From Palsa-504 sp963756575 (GTDB lineage: Bacteria > Actinomycetota > Actinomycetes > Streptosporangiales > Streptosporangiaceae), in the NCBI GenBank assembly GCA_963756575.1, contig CAVWOM010000011.1, forward strand, positions 186,001 through 250,000: a stretch of 64,000 nt of DNA, written 5' to 3'. Made by a program: the position numbers and the translations under genes. The number at the start of each line of letters is the position of its first letter. The first letter of the stretch is position 1. Below are positions 53,427 to 63,993 of this stretch, one piece after another. The notes under the pieces were generated by a model. It did not search any database. It was not told where the DNA came from and saw nothing but the letters and a program-made list of their open reading frames with translations.

Positions 53427-53741
53427 ATGTTCATCATGGAGACCATGGGGCGGAAGCAGCGTCGCCGCCGGTCGTTCACGCCGGAGTTCAAGGCGGAGAT
53501 CGTGGAGCGGTGCCGGGCCGGTGACCGCACGATCGGTCAGGTCGCGAGGGACTTCGACCTGACCGAGACGGCGGTGCGGGCCTGGGTGAACCAGGCGGAG
53601 ACCGATGCGGGCGAGCGGCCGGGGCTGACCAGCGATGAGCGGGCCGAGCTGGCGAGGCTGCGGCGGGAGAACCGGTCGCTGCGCGAGGACGTCGAGGTCC
53701 TGAAGCGGGCGACGGCTTTTTTTGCGAAGGAGACCCGGTGA
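53427..53741 (+). CDS. IS3 transposase OrfA
   Basis: 104 residues: RRSFTPEFKAEIVERCRAGD, RTIGQVARDFDLTETAVRAW, a leucine-zipper-like LARLRRENRSLREDVEVLKR, ATAFFAKE. HTH_Tnp_1 type. The run of seven T near 53718 lies where a -1 shift would lead directly into orfB. Confidence 0.92.
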   Translation: MFIMETMGRKQRRRRSFTPEFKAEIVERCRAGDRTIGQVARDFDLTETAVRAWVNQAETDAGERPGLTSDERAELARLRRENRSLREDVEVLKRATAFFAKETR

Positions 53742-54624
53742 GGGCCCAGTCCTTCATCGGGGCGGAAAAAGCCGCAGGCCACGGCATCTCTCGTGCGTGC
53801 CGCCTGCTGAAGGTCTCCCGTGCCGCCTACTACCAGCGCCGCGACGGTGCCCTCTCCCCGAGGGCCGCAGCGGACGCTGTCCTTGCCGCGAAGATCGCCA
53901 GCATCCGCACCGAGTCCAAGGGCACCTACGGGTCACCGCGGGTCCACCGGGAGCTGCGCCGCGAGGGCGCCAGCTGCGGGAAGCGGCGGGTCGCCCGGCT
54001 GATGCGCGCCGCGGGGCTCGAGGGCCGCCGCAAGAAGCGGTGGCGGACCACGACCATCGCGGACCCGGCCGCGGAACGGGCCCGGGACCTGATCCAGCGC
54101 GACTTCGCGCCGCGGCCGGGCACCGACCAGCGTTACGCCGGGGACATCACCTACATCATGACCTGGGAAGGCTGGGCCTACCTGGCCACCGTGATCGACC
54201 TGTCCAGCCGCCGCGTGGTCGGCTGGGCCCTGGCGATCACATGCGCACCAGCCTCGTCGAGGACGCCCTGGCGATGGCTTTTGCCCAGCGCCGCCCGGCC
54301 GCGGGCGTGATCTTTCATTCCGATCGCGGCTGCCAGTACACCAGTAAGGACTTCGCGGCCCTGGCCAGGGCAAACGGCGTGATCCTGTCCGTCTCCCGGA
54401 AGGGCGAATGCTGGGATAACGCGGTCGCGGAGAGCTTCTTCGCCACCATCAAGCGGGAGCTCATCAATGACCGGGCCTGGCCGACCCGGGCCGGGCTGCA
54501 CCGGGCCGTCTTCGACTACATCGAGGGCTGGTACAACACCCGGCGGCTCCATTCCTCCCTGGGCTATCTCAGCCCGGCCGAATACGAGTCAATCCACCAC
54601 AACGCCGCCCGCCAGGCGGCATGA
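53738..54624 (+). pseudogene. IS3 transposase OrfB (DDE integrase), frameshifted
   Basis: Frame one to 54234: HTH_21 segment SRACRLLKVSRAAYYQRRDG, GTYGSPRVHRELRREG, first catalytic Asp in YAGDITYI. Frame two from about 54236: HMRTSLVEDALAMAFAQRRP, second Asp in FHSDRGCQYTS, Glu in WDNAVAESFFATIKREL. Loss of one C in CTGGC(C)GATCAC at 54231-54240 explains the split, so this copy should be immobile. Confidence 0.85.
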
Positions 54625-54651
54625 TCAACTCAAGAAACCTGTCTGCCAAAG

Positions 54652-55504
54652 CGGAGCAAGCCCAGGCGATCCCGATATCTCTAGTGACATGAGCGCCAGC
54701 CGACGCGGCCTGGCAGGTAGTCGTTCGCCGCTTGGACCGCGTCCGGACCAAGCAGCATGAGATGACCTTCCATGCCCTCGGTGAGATGGTCAGCACCGAC
54801 GAGGACCCGACCCGCGTGGAGGACGGCCTCGACGCCCTGGTCCGTGGGGACGGCGGTGCTAATGCCCCGGCACAGACTCTGTGGCGGCAGCGGCTGTACT
54901 TCGAGGCGTCTGCCGAGCTTGGGGGAGCTGCCGCCGCGGCGCGGCGCCTGCTCTACTTCCGTCACGCTCACGACTTGGTCGCGCTTGCGGCTAAGGCCGC
55001 GAGCGGCGGCAGACACTGTTCATCGAGCTGAGCGAAATAGTGCGGGGGCTAAATTTCCTCGTCACTGGTTTCGCGAGTCCTGACGAAGGCTTGATCGTCC
55101 CGGACCCGGCGTGCCTGTTCGCGCGTGACCCCGGTGCGTTCCGTCCGGCCCGCCCCTCCCTGGTGCACAGCCTGGTCATCGAGAGATCGGCTCGCCGTGT
55201 CGGTCCCTGACCGCGGGCTGGTCGAAGAACTGCTCGACGTCGATCACATTGACGTTGACCTAGTTGTCGACGGCTCCAGCGACCTGGGCTGCGGATCGGG
55301 CCGCGAATGTACGAGGCCATCCGCGAAGCAGCTGAATTCAGCGGACCTGTCGGCCAGGGCGTTGCGGAGATGAACGATCTGCGTGGCTTCTACGGGCGTC
55401 TCGCTGCCAGCTTTCCCAGCCGAGGAATCGCTGCGCGTCGCCGACCCTGAGTCTCATCCGCGGCACTGCTCCGCATCACCCTTCCTCATTTCGCGGAGCG
55501 CTGA
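54652..55504 (+). pseudogene. AAA-type ATPase (DptF-like), 3' part after the IS element
   Basis: Resumes as WQVVVRRLDRVRTKQHEMTF, WRQRLYFEASAELGG, RLLYFRHAHDLVALAAKAAS; then in shifting frames TLFIELSEIVRGLNFLVTGF, VPDRGLVEELLDVDHIDVDL, MYEAIREAAEFSGPVGQG, EMNDLRGFYGRLAASFPS, EESLRVADPE and LLRITLPHFAER with a stop TGA at 55502-55504. At least five small indels. The stop overlaps the next ATG. Confidence 0.6.
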
Positions 55505-57091
55505 TGGCTGCGAAAAGAACCGCCAACGGCAGCCACGGCTCACGCCCGGAGCGATCGCCGAGGAACTGTTCTGCCTGGATCCCGACCGTGACGAACGCGC
55601 ACCTCAGTTGTGCGCCGAGACTCTGCTGACCCTGGTCCAGAACGGCTACCGTGCACCTGGTAGCTGGCCAGCTCGTTAGTCCGAAGCGGCAGCTATTCGC
55701 GCTGCGAAGCCTCGCCTTGGGTGAGAATTTCCTGGGCGGCCGGGATGACGGTCGCGCCGGCGACGACGAGACGACTCCCGCCGAATACGGTGCCAGTCTC
55801 GCTGCTGGTCGCGACGTGCGCAGCTCCACCACATCTGATCGCTGGCCCATCAGACCTTGCAAGGGCTCGTCGACCCGGACACGCAGCGTGGCAGCCAGCC
55901 GGGCGCATGGCTGCTACGTCCCTTTCACGAATCGCTGCTGTGGTATGACGCCCGCAAGGCCGGCACCAAGAGCAGCGAATACACAGTTCGCAAGGTCTAC
56001 ATGCGTGGTAGCGGCATCACTCTTGCCCGGCTGCTGGCCGATCCCGCCGATCCCGCCGCAGCCGAGCTCGGACTAGCGCCGCTGTCACCGCGATCCGCGA
56101 GGCACTCACCGGCGATAGCCCCCTTGCCGCGATCAGTGCTCGACTCGAGAGCGCTCCTGCCCAACGACGCGCTCCTACAACCGGCCGCCCGATCCTCGAG
56201 GCACGACGAGCAGGCAGCCTGGGATCGTGGCGCCGATCCGAAGCTCGCCAATCTGGCCGCCCAGCTATGCCGCCACGCCGAAGGCGTGATGCTGCAGGCA
56301 GGCGCCAGCGGCCCTGCCCGTCTCTGGCAGCTGCGTAGTATCCTCGCCCTTGACCTCGCCGTCCATGTCGCCCGGACTGCATGGCAGGCCACTGCGACCC
56401 CGGACGCCGAGCGCTACCTGCTGCTCAGCTTCGGCGACAGGTCCCCGTGCTCAAGACCCAGTCCGCCAGCGCTCGGAAGAGTCTTACCGTCGCGCGCGGA
56501 TTCGGCTGAGCGACGCCACTGTGAGGACGCTTGCTCGCCGCATGCAAGAACTTGGCTGACGGAGGCGAACGCGTCGACTGGTCTTCGGAGTTCCTGTTCC
56601 GGCGAGGCTCTCAGACCGACGCTGACAGAGGCCAGCATCTAGCAGCCAGCTCAGGAAGCCTCGCTCGTCTCGCCGCCACAGAGGACTATCTGCGGATAGC
56701 GCGCGCGACGATCGAAACCGCCGATTACAGCCGTGGCGCCGAGGACGGCTTCCGCGTGCTGCTCGAATCAGTCGGCGTGCTCGTCGGCACCGGCAGCTAC
56801 CGGTACCTCACGGCCGGGCCGGACTTGCTTGCGGCGTCTCGTCGGCGCTTTGTCCGCGCAGATGCCTATGCCCAGCCGCGAGTTCTTCGCAGCCGTCCGG
56901 CGAGAATGGGGCTTGGTCATCAACCAGGAATCGGCAGCCGACACCACGCTCGCTGCAGCAACTCGATGGCGCCGGCCTCGAACGCAACGCCAGGAAGGCG
57001 GAGAAGCTCATGAGTGACGCTGGCCTGGCGCTTGGGTTGTCAGACCGCACCACAATGGTCGGCGAGCGCGCGAGCCGGAGCAGGCGTATGA
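55504..57091 (+). pseudogene. unrecognised middle gene of the defence operon, frameshifted
   Basis: ATG 55504 (GGAG upstream). Fragments in order: AIAEELFCLDPDRDERAPQL, LVSPKRQLFALRSLALGENF, AWLLRPFHESLLWYDARKAG, TKSSEYTVRKVYMRGSGITL, NLAAQLCRHAEGVML, PARLWQLRSILALDLAVHVA, EDYLRIARATIETADYSRGA, EDGFRVLLESVGVLVGTGSY, EFFAAVRREWGLVIN, ERNARKAEKLMSDAGLALGL. About 530 codons if joined, ending at TGA 57089-57091. Position equals DptG in dptFGH operons, but I see no sequence proof of that identity. Around seven frame breaks. Confidence 0.55.
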
Positions 57092-60000
57092 GCGCGCGCC
57101 TGGGCGCGGCGCTCGCCGAATACCTGCGCCGCCACCTCGCCCGTGGGCAAGGCAACTTCGTCCTGGTCGAAGGCGTGACCTCCGACGTTGCCGAAGGCAT
57201 GAGCCGGGCCTGGGATGACTCGCTGCCACGCTGGCCGTCGTTTCTCCTGAGCCGCACCGGTTCGGTCACCATGCGCTGAGCGAGGTTTCCGGCACCCAGC
57301 TTCGCAACCAGCCAGGCACTGCGGGGTCGTGCTTGTGCTGTGCGACGGCGAGCAGGTTCCCGACCGCCAGTCGCTCAACTTGTTCGAATCGGTGTCTCCT
57401 AGCGTCCTGCTCGACAGCGCCGAGGGCATGGGCATCCTTGTCTCAGCAACGACCGCCCGTGGACCTCGACGGCCCGGCACGAGCGGTGCGCGAGGCGATC
57501 ATCCAAGCCGACGTCGCGCAACCGCCCCAGCGCCTTGTCCGTCGCGGCCTACCTCGACCAGCTGGCGAGCGGTGCAGATCCGCTGCGCGCCCTTGCCGGA
57601 CGATCGGCGCATTTACCGACCACGTGCGCAGACGGACGAGCGCGTCGAATCTGGCCGGGTCAGCGACAACCTCGCTCTCGCCGCTCGGCGAACCAGCGAA
57701 GACCTGCTTAAGCCAACTTCCTTCGCCGATCTGCGCAAGCGGGCTGAACGAGTGCTGGCGCAGCGGCCAGGCCTGCGTAGCCGGGCCTGAGCTAGCTGCA
57801 GGTCGGCCGACGACGTCATGGCCAACTGCAGGCCGGCAGCGCCGATTTGCTGTCCGGCCTGCGGTTCGACGAAGCGCGCGAGATCCTCGAACAGCGATCC
57901 GAGGCGCTTAGCGCCGTCGTCCGCCGGGAGATCAATCAGTATCCGGGCTGGCCTGCAGCCCAGCAGCCAGGCCACGATGCTGCCCTGGAGCATCTACGAG
58001 CAGCGCGCCGACGACCTCGGCCGCGGCGCTATGCAGCGCGCCGCGGCGCAAGAACTATGCGACCTCGACGACGCCCAGCAGCGGCAAGTCTTCACCAAGC
58101 CCACCCGCAGCAAGCTCGAACGCCTCCTGCGGGACAAGTCGGTCAACGGCAGCAATCCTTCCTGTCCAGAAGCCGCAATCGTGCGGGCGGCGCAGCAGCT
58201 CGGCGGCCTAATCGAACGCGTCCAGGTCCTTGAACCCAAACCGCCGACGCCCAATAGTCCGCGCTGCGACTAATCGCACCGGCGCCGGCCGGATCCTGAC
58301 CCTCGCCTGTGCCCGGCTGCGTCTCGGTGGCCTGATGCACGAGTGGGACCAGGCCGGAGGCGACGTCGACGGCCTGCTGCTCCGTGCAGCCGACGACGAA
58401 GACCTGGGCGACGTGCTCGCCGCATTCGGCGACGCCGGCCTCGGCACTGGCGCTCCGCTGCCGTCTGCTGCAGCTGCGACTTGCACGCCGACGACGGCAG
58501 CACCGTCCAGGTGGACTGGCGTCCCGACCTCGACGACGTCGCGCTGCTGCGTTCCGCGCTGCTGCTTTGCCGAGGCGCCCGCGCTGACCCTTGACGATGC
58601 CCGGCGAGCCGACACTCCGTGCCTTCTGCGGTGCCACTAGACTCCGCATCGCCCAGCCGGTGTCCTGCGCCGCTGGTCCCGCTGGCGCGCACCCTGCAAA
58701 GCCACTGCCCGCGACGCGCTCGACCGCGGCCTCACCCGGCCATGCCTGCAAGCCTGGGCAGACGCTTGGACGAGACGTGTCGCCGAGCGGGAGGCCGCCA
58801 ACGACGTCGAGCAGCGCCGAAGCCCTCGCCCTCGCCGGCGCTGTCCGCGGCGACCGCGGCGCGGCGCTGACCGTCCTTGCTCCTCTCAAGGCCGAATGGC
58901 TCGCGCAGTACCTCGAGGCCCTGTGGCAGCTGGTCAACCAGGCCGAGGAACCCAGCAGCGACGTGGATCCGGGCGACGCGGTCGCTGCCGCTACAGGCAA
59001 TCGCCCGCGCAACCGCTGCCCATCATCCCGCCCATCTGCGCCTGCAGCACGCAGGACCGGGCGCTGCTGCCCGCCAGCGAGGGCCGTATCTGGAGTCTCT
59101 ACGGCGGCGACACTACCCGCGACGAAAGTGGCTTCGCCGGCGAGGCCTTCCGCTCGGTAGTGACCCAACTGCTCACCCTGCAGCCGGAAGCTGCCGGGCA
59201 TCTGCGCTGCCTTGCCTGGGGACCCGGCGCCGCCGACCTGCTCGCTGGGGAAGCCGTCCGGCTCATCGGCACCCGGGCGGGCCGTGGTGTCATCAGCAAG
59301 ATCGAGATCTTCTGCATCGGCTCAGGCGAAGCACGACAAGCCGACCGCGCGAAACCCTGGCCGCCGCTGACGACGCAGCTGCGCGGCGAGCGCGACGTCC
59401 TTGCAACTGCGGTACATGGACGACCTCGACGAGGCCGTGACGTGCTCACGCCTGCCTACGACAGCCCTGCGGTGCACCTCGCCCTCGTCACCGGCCTCAC
59501 CGAAGGCGGCAGCGGCTGCAGATCGAATCTCCTGAAGTTCAGCCGCCCGGCGCACGACAGTGAAGTGCTGTTTGCCCCTCGGGTCTGGCAGCGACCGCGC
59601 CAAGACCGCCGCACGCTGCTGATGCCGCCTGCGGCTACGCCCAGCGGGCATGCCTGGCTGCGGCTGCAGAACGCTGTCGAGGATGCCTGGCCCGAGCCGG
59701 GCCAGCCGATCCGGGTTCCCGAAGTCCGCACTGGCACGCTCGACATCCGCACCCAGCTCATCCAAGTCCACGATCTCGCGCTGTGGGTCGCCACCCTCGA
59801 CCGTTACGCAACCCGAGACAGCCTCGAGCAGGCCCTCGGCCGCGACAATGTCGCCATCCTGCATCAGGAACGACGGCTCGGTGGCGACAGCCCGCTCTCC
59901 CTGGTTCTTAGCCAGAAATCGGGCGGTCCAGCTGACCGAGCCATCGGCCGCAGTCTGCGCGCTGCAGGGATCGTCGACAACCCGGACGTCGCCCTCAGCA

Positions 60001-62053
60001 TCGGCACCGAACTCCGCAAGGTCGCTAGCCAGGGCTATGGCATCCTTGCCTTGCAAGCCGCCACCAGTGGCGCCGGAATCAACGAGCTCGTCGGCCACGT
60101 GGTCGCCTTCAGCCTTCTCGCCACCACCACAACTCCTTGGCCGCTGCCGCCCGGCTGCCGGGTGCTGCTTGTCAGCCTCGACGAGTACCGGCACTGGTTC
60201 ACCGGCAAGCGGGCCGACCTGCTGGCCATCGCACTTGATCCTCGCGAAGGCGGCGTCCACGTCGCCACCATCGAAGTGAAGGCTCGCCGCAGCGACGAAA
60301 TCGATGCCGCCGCAGGTGCTCTCGACCAGCTGAACCAGACTCTCGCTGCGACCCGCTGGGCGGCCTACCCTGAGCCGGGCAGCATCCACAGCAGGCTCTG
60401 GCTCAACCGCATCGCCGAAGCCGCCTACGCGGTCGCCCGCGAATCCCGTTTCAAGCTCGATGCCGCCGAACTCACAGCCCTCGAGGCGTTCCGGCTCGGC
60501 CGGGGCAGCCTGGAATGGGCGGGCGTCGGCCTCGTGTTCGGCCCGAACGTCAAGCCCGTTCCGCAAGATCCAGCAAAACCCGGTCGGCAACGACATCGTT
60601 CCCGTCGCTCTGCACAGCATCCAGCTCACCGAGCAACTGCTGCGCGCCGCCACCGCCACCGACCTGACCCAGCTGCGCACGGTCGAAACCGACCGTCCCC
60701 CGCTGCAGAGCACCCGCGTCCGCCGTCGCCCTGAAGGCAAGCCGGCAGCACAGCGGCTGGCAGAGCGATCCTCCGGATGGCGCCAGACTCGGCGCAAGGC
60801 AATGCCGAGATAGCAGCGCACGCCCGCCGACCCGAGCCACCGTCCGGTGAATCCGGCATCGATCCAGCCTACGTACGACCGCGCAGTGCCTTCGGCTGAA
60901 GTCCGTCGGCGATGCTGCTGCGACTGGGCCAGAGGATCGGGCAGGGCAGCTCCGGCTGAGTGGCGGAGCGTCGTCCCTGTTCGCCGCACCCGTGCTCGGA
61001 TGGGACGCCGCTACCGGCGAGGAAGTCCGCTGGCACCCAGCAGGACCGGGCCAGGACCTGCTCAACGGCCACGTGGAGGTCTGGGGTTCGTCGGGCATGG
61101 GCAAGACCCAGTTCGCGATGAGCCTTCTTGCCCAGCTTGCGCGGCACAGCGGCAGCCGGTTCGGTATCGCCGACTTCAAGAATGACTACAGCAGCGACAC
61201 CGGCTTTCCAGCCTTCGCTGCCGCAGAGTTCCTCGACCTGTGGGACGTAGGCGCACCGTACAACCCGCTCGCTCTCGCCGACGACAGCCCGCGCGCCATC
61301 GACACCGCCGTCATCGAACTGCGCGACACCGTTGAGGAGGCCACTCGTGCATTCACCCGTATGGGTGTCCGTCAGAAGGCGCAAGCTCGAGAAGGCGCTT
61401 CGTGACGCATACGCCGTAGCGGCAGGAAGAACGGTCGCTGGCCGACGCTGCGAACCCTCGACGACCAGCTCGACGCCGATCTCGCAGGCGTGATGGGTGA
61501 CCTAACCCGCCACGAGCTTTTCAAGTCCGGCCAGCCGCTCGGTGATGTCATCGACCACAACGTCGTTTTCGGCCTGTCTAAAATCCCTGGCAACGGGCAA
61601 ACCACTGTCCTGGCCGCCGGGTTTATCCTCTCCGCGCTTCTGTTGCGCATTCAGAATCTCCCGCCCGTGCCCAACACGATCCGCTACGTCATCGTCGTGG
61701 ACGAAGCGCACCGCGTTGCTGCCTTCCAGGCCATCAAGACCATGATCCGGGAAGGACGGTCCAAGGGCCTGTCAGTCGTGCTTGCCACGCAGCAGCCGCT
61801 CGACCTGCCCGATGTAGTCGCCGCCAACGCCCAGACCAAAATCTGCTTCGGCCTGCCCGACGCCACCGTCGCCGCCATGGCCGCCCGCAAGCTCGAACCT
61901 GATAACCCTCGCTTGTCCGAGCAAATCCGAACCCTCGGTGAAGGCGAAGCATTCGTAAGTCTCCGAGGCGAAGCGCCCCGCCTGCTGCGGATGGTCCAAG
62001 CCCACCGCGACGCCGAAGGCCTTAGGTTGCCGCCCCTGCACCCTCCGACCTGA
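57088..62053 (+). pseudogene. giant HerA/FtsK-type ATPase (DptH-like), frameshifted
   Basis: ATG 57088 begins SARLGAALAEYLRRHLARGQ; QVPDRQSLNLFESVSPSVLL follows in the next frames. The longest intact stretch (about 59095-60560) carries LYGGDTTRDESGFAGEAF, TQLIQVHDLALWVATLDRYA, LVSLDEYRHWFTGKRADLLA and VHVATIEVKARRSDEIDAA. After more shifts comes the motor: HVEVWGSSGMGKTQFAMSLL (Walker A, ~61085), IADFKNDYSSDTGFP, VIVVDEAHRVAAFQAIKTMI (Walker B, ~61690), VVLATQQPLDLPD. About 1650 codons with the motor at the C-terminus matches DptH size and layout. Roughly ten or more breaks between 57.2 and 61.4 kb. Confidence 0.7.
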
Positions 62054-62152
62054 CCACCCAAGATGCACTTATCAGCGTTGAATTCGCCCACCGCAATGAC
62101 CGTACCGCACAGTCTCTCTGAACGAAGGACGCGCCGGGAGTAACCTCATCAT

Positions 62153-63127
62153 GTGGCCGAACTCGCTGACTACCTGGATCTGACGATGAGCCAGGCGCGC
62201 CAGCAATTCCGTGAGCTCAAAATCCGGAGACCCATCTCTTCTGGCAGGCAAGCCGTATTCCTCCCCGTCGAGACGCTGCTTTGCCTGGCCGTATCATTCC
62301 TGGTCAACCACCGTCGCTTCGGCGGCTCAACCGCACACCAGGCTCCTGAGCCGATTCCTTCCTTGGCTCGCCTATTCTCCCGCCCGCCCTCAAGCATCCT
62401 GGCCAAGATGGCCAACCTCGACGGCTCGCGGTCTCACGGCGGTAAGTGGGACATCTTGGCCGGTGCCATCCTCCGCGACGAGCCCGCGCACTTCACCCAG
62501 ATCTACCGCACGCTGATGACCGCGGCCCGGCTCGAGGGCATCGGCGCCAACCGTCTGCCGGATTTCCTCGACCTTGAGCATGGTGGCGAGTTCGACCTCC
62601 TCGGCCAGGACGAGCTCGGCCCGTCGGCCCTGGAGAATGCCTTCAAGGACCAGATCGCAAAGGCCGCCACCGAAAGTACCTGGACCGAACAGCAGACCGA
62701 GCGCATCCTGCTGGCTGCGGCGAGGGTCGGGCAGCATGTATTCGCCCTGAACGTCCTTGCCAACTGCGGAGGGCGGTGCGTGTTCTGCGGGCTGAACCCG
62801 GGACCGTTCGGTGGTAAACGCATGCTTGTCGCCGGGCATATCAAGCCGTGGAAGGACAGCACGTCCGCCGAGCGCTTGGATCTGCGCAACGGCCTGGCCG
62901 CCTGCCCCAGCCACGATGTGGCCTTCGACACCGGCCTGATCACCGTGAACCTAAGCCTTCAGGTCCAGGTGTCAGGCAAACTGGCCGACGCGGTTGGCGC
63001 CGATCCGCTGACCCGGCAGTATTACGGGCGCCCGCCGCTGCGCGACACGATCCTGCTCCCGGACCAGGCCCAGCTGCCTGCCCGCAAGTATCTCGACTGG
63101 CACAAGACCAACATCTTCGCTGCCTGA
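62153..63127 (+). CDS. HNH endonuclease, restriction-type
   Basis: 324 residues from GTG 62153, intact. An N-terminal winged-helix-like segment (ELADYLDLTMSQARQQFREL) and a helical middle precede the C-terminal HNH_2-type nuclease: VGQHVFALNVLANCGGRCVF, CGLNPGPF, MLVAGHIKPWKDST, RLDLRNGLAACPSHDVAFDT, GL. This type is common in restriction loci and would cut DNA. It lies 100 bp after the giant ATPase on the same strand, so it is probably the effector nuclease of the operon. Confidence 0.85.
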   Translation: MAELADYLDLTMSQARQQFRELKIRRPISSGRQAVFLPVETLLCLAVSFLVNHRRFGGSTAHQAPEPIPSLARLFSRPPSSILAKMANLDGSRSHGGKWDILAGAILRDEPAHFTQIYRTLMTAARLEGIGANRLPDFLDLEHGGEFDLLGQDELGPSALENAFKDQIAKAATESTWTEQQTERILLAAARVGQHVFALNVLANCGGRCVFCGLNPGPFGGKRMLVAGHIKPWKDSTSAERLDLRNGLAACPSHDVAFDTGLITVNLSLQVQVSGKLADAVGADPLTRQYYGRPPLRDTILLPDQAQLPARKYLDWHKTNIFAA

Positions 63128-63261
63128 CCAGTCCGGCGCACCTCCGGATAGCGCATTGTTCTACGGGAGGAGTTAGCGGCGAGCGGTGATGATCCAGGCG
63201 CGGGTGGCCCTGCTGTTCTCGAGCTTTCCTGATCAAATTGGCAACTTAGCCTAAGCAGAGC

Positions 63262-63993
63262 TTATGCCTGCCGAAATCCACCGCCATCGAGCAGCGCAAC
63301 AGGAAAGATCACCCGTCCGAACGGGCTGTAATCCGCAATCCGGGATTCACAGGACGTCGGCTCTTGGACGGCCTCCAGATCTGACCACACTCCGAGCACG
63401 ACCTTGAACAGATCCAAGTACGCAGTGGCGCCAACAGCGGCCTTCGATTTGCTTCTCTCTGGCAGTCGCTCGCGATAGCGGCCGTCGGTGGTCCGGGCGT
63501 AGCAGTTGATCGTGGGGCGGAAGTGGCAGTGCAGGAGATACTCGAGGGCTTGCCCGCAGGCCCTCATGTCGGGGATAATCCATTCTTGTCCATCTGCGCG
63601 AACAAGCACCTCAGCCCAATGCACGACGATGACGCGCGTCCAGAGCTCCGGCGGGGCGGTCATGGCTAGATGATGACTCTCCCCGATCGGAAGATCCCGT
63701 AGCCTTCGCCGGGCCTCCTGGGTTTGTCCCACGTAGCAGAGGCCGGTTCCCGGGAGGTAGACGCCATAGAGCGCCGGGCCGGTCGCGGCAGGAGCCGGCG
63801 GGTGTGCCTCGGTCAGCAACGTTCCGACACGGTGCGCAAAGGCATAACGCTGCCTCCGCCATGAGTCAAAACGTTGCTTATCCCCAAGGAGTTCATTAAG
63901 CGCGCGTCGCCAGGCAGCGCTGGCAACGGCGTGGCCAGCCATGACGTCAGCTGGCACTACAAAGTCCAGCTTCTTGTAGGCATCAGCGGACAT
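63262..63993 (-). CDS. GIY-YIG-like nuclease domain protein
   Basis: 243 residues from ATG 63993 (an earlier start beyond the window edge cannot be excluded). Core: ALYGVYLPGTGLCYVGQTQE (GIY and YVG strands), then ARRRLRDL (Arg), HHLAMTAPPELWTRVIVV, ALEYLLHCHFRPTINCYART (metal-binding Glu and Asn). The order fits GIY-YIG endonucleases. It is convergent with the HNH gene and intact. Relation to the defence operon is by location only. Confidence 0.75.
   Translation of the reverse strand: MSADAYKKLDFVVPADVMAGHAVASAAWRRALNELLGDKQRFDSWRRQRYAFAHRVGTLLTEAHPPAPAATGPALYGVYLPGTGLCYVGQTQEARRRLRDLPIGESHHLAMTAPPELWTRVIVVHWAEVLVRADGQEWIIPDMRACGQALEYLLHCHFRPTINCYARTTDGRYRERLPERSKSKAAVGATAYLDLFKVVLGVWSDLEAVQEPTSCESRIADYSPFGRVIFPVALLDGGGFRQA

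Larger units (their letters stand above)
53383..54651 (+). mobile_element. IS3-family insertion sequence
   Basis: About 1.27 kb carrying orfA and orfB. Ends are weakly inverted: TTTGACGGACA on the left and TTTGGCAGACA read inward from the right. With these limits a CGG triplet flanks both sides (53380-53382 and 54652-54654), a possible 3-bp target duplication, but the exact ends are uncertain by a few bases. It sits inside the ATPase gene. Confidence 0.8.

Noticed and set aside
59095..60734. The 1.6-kb open stretch as a separate gene
   Set aside because: It has no start with a ribosome binding site, and sequence on both sides continues the same giant ATPase in other frames.
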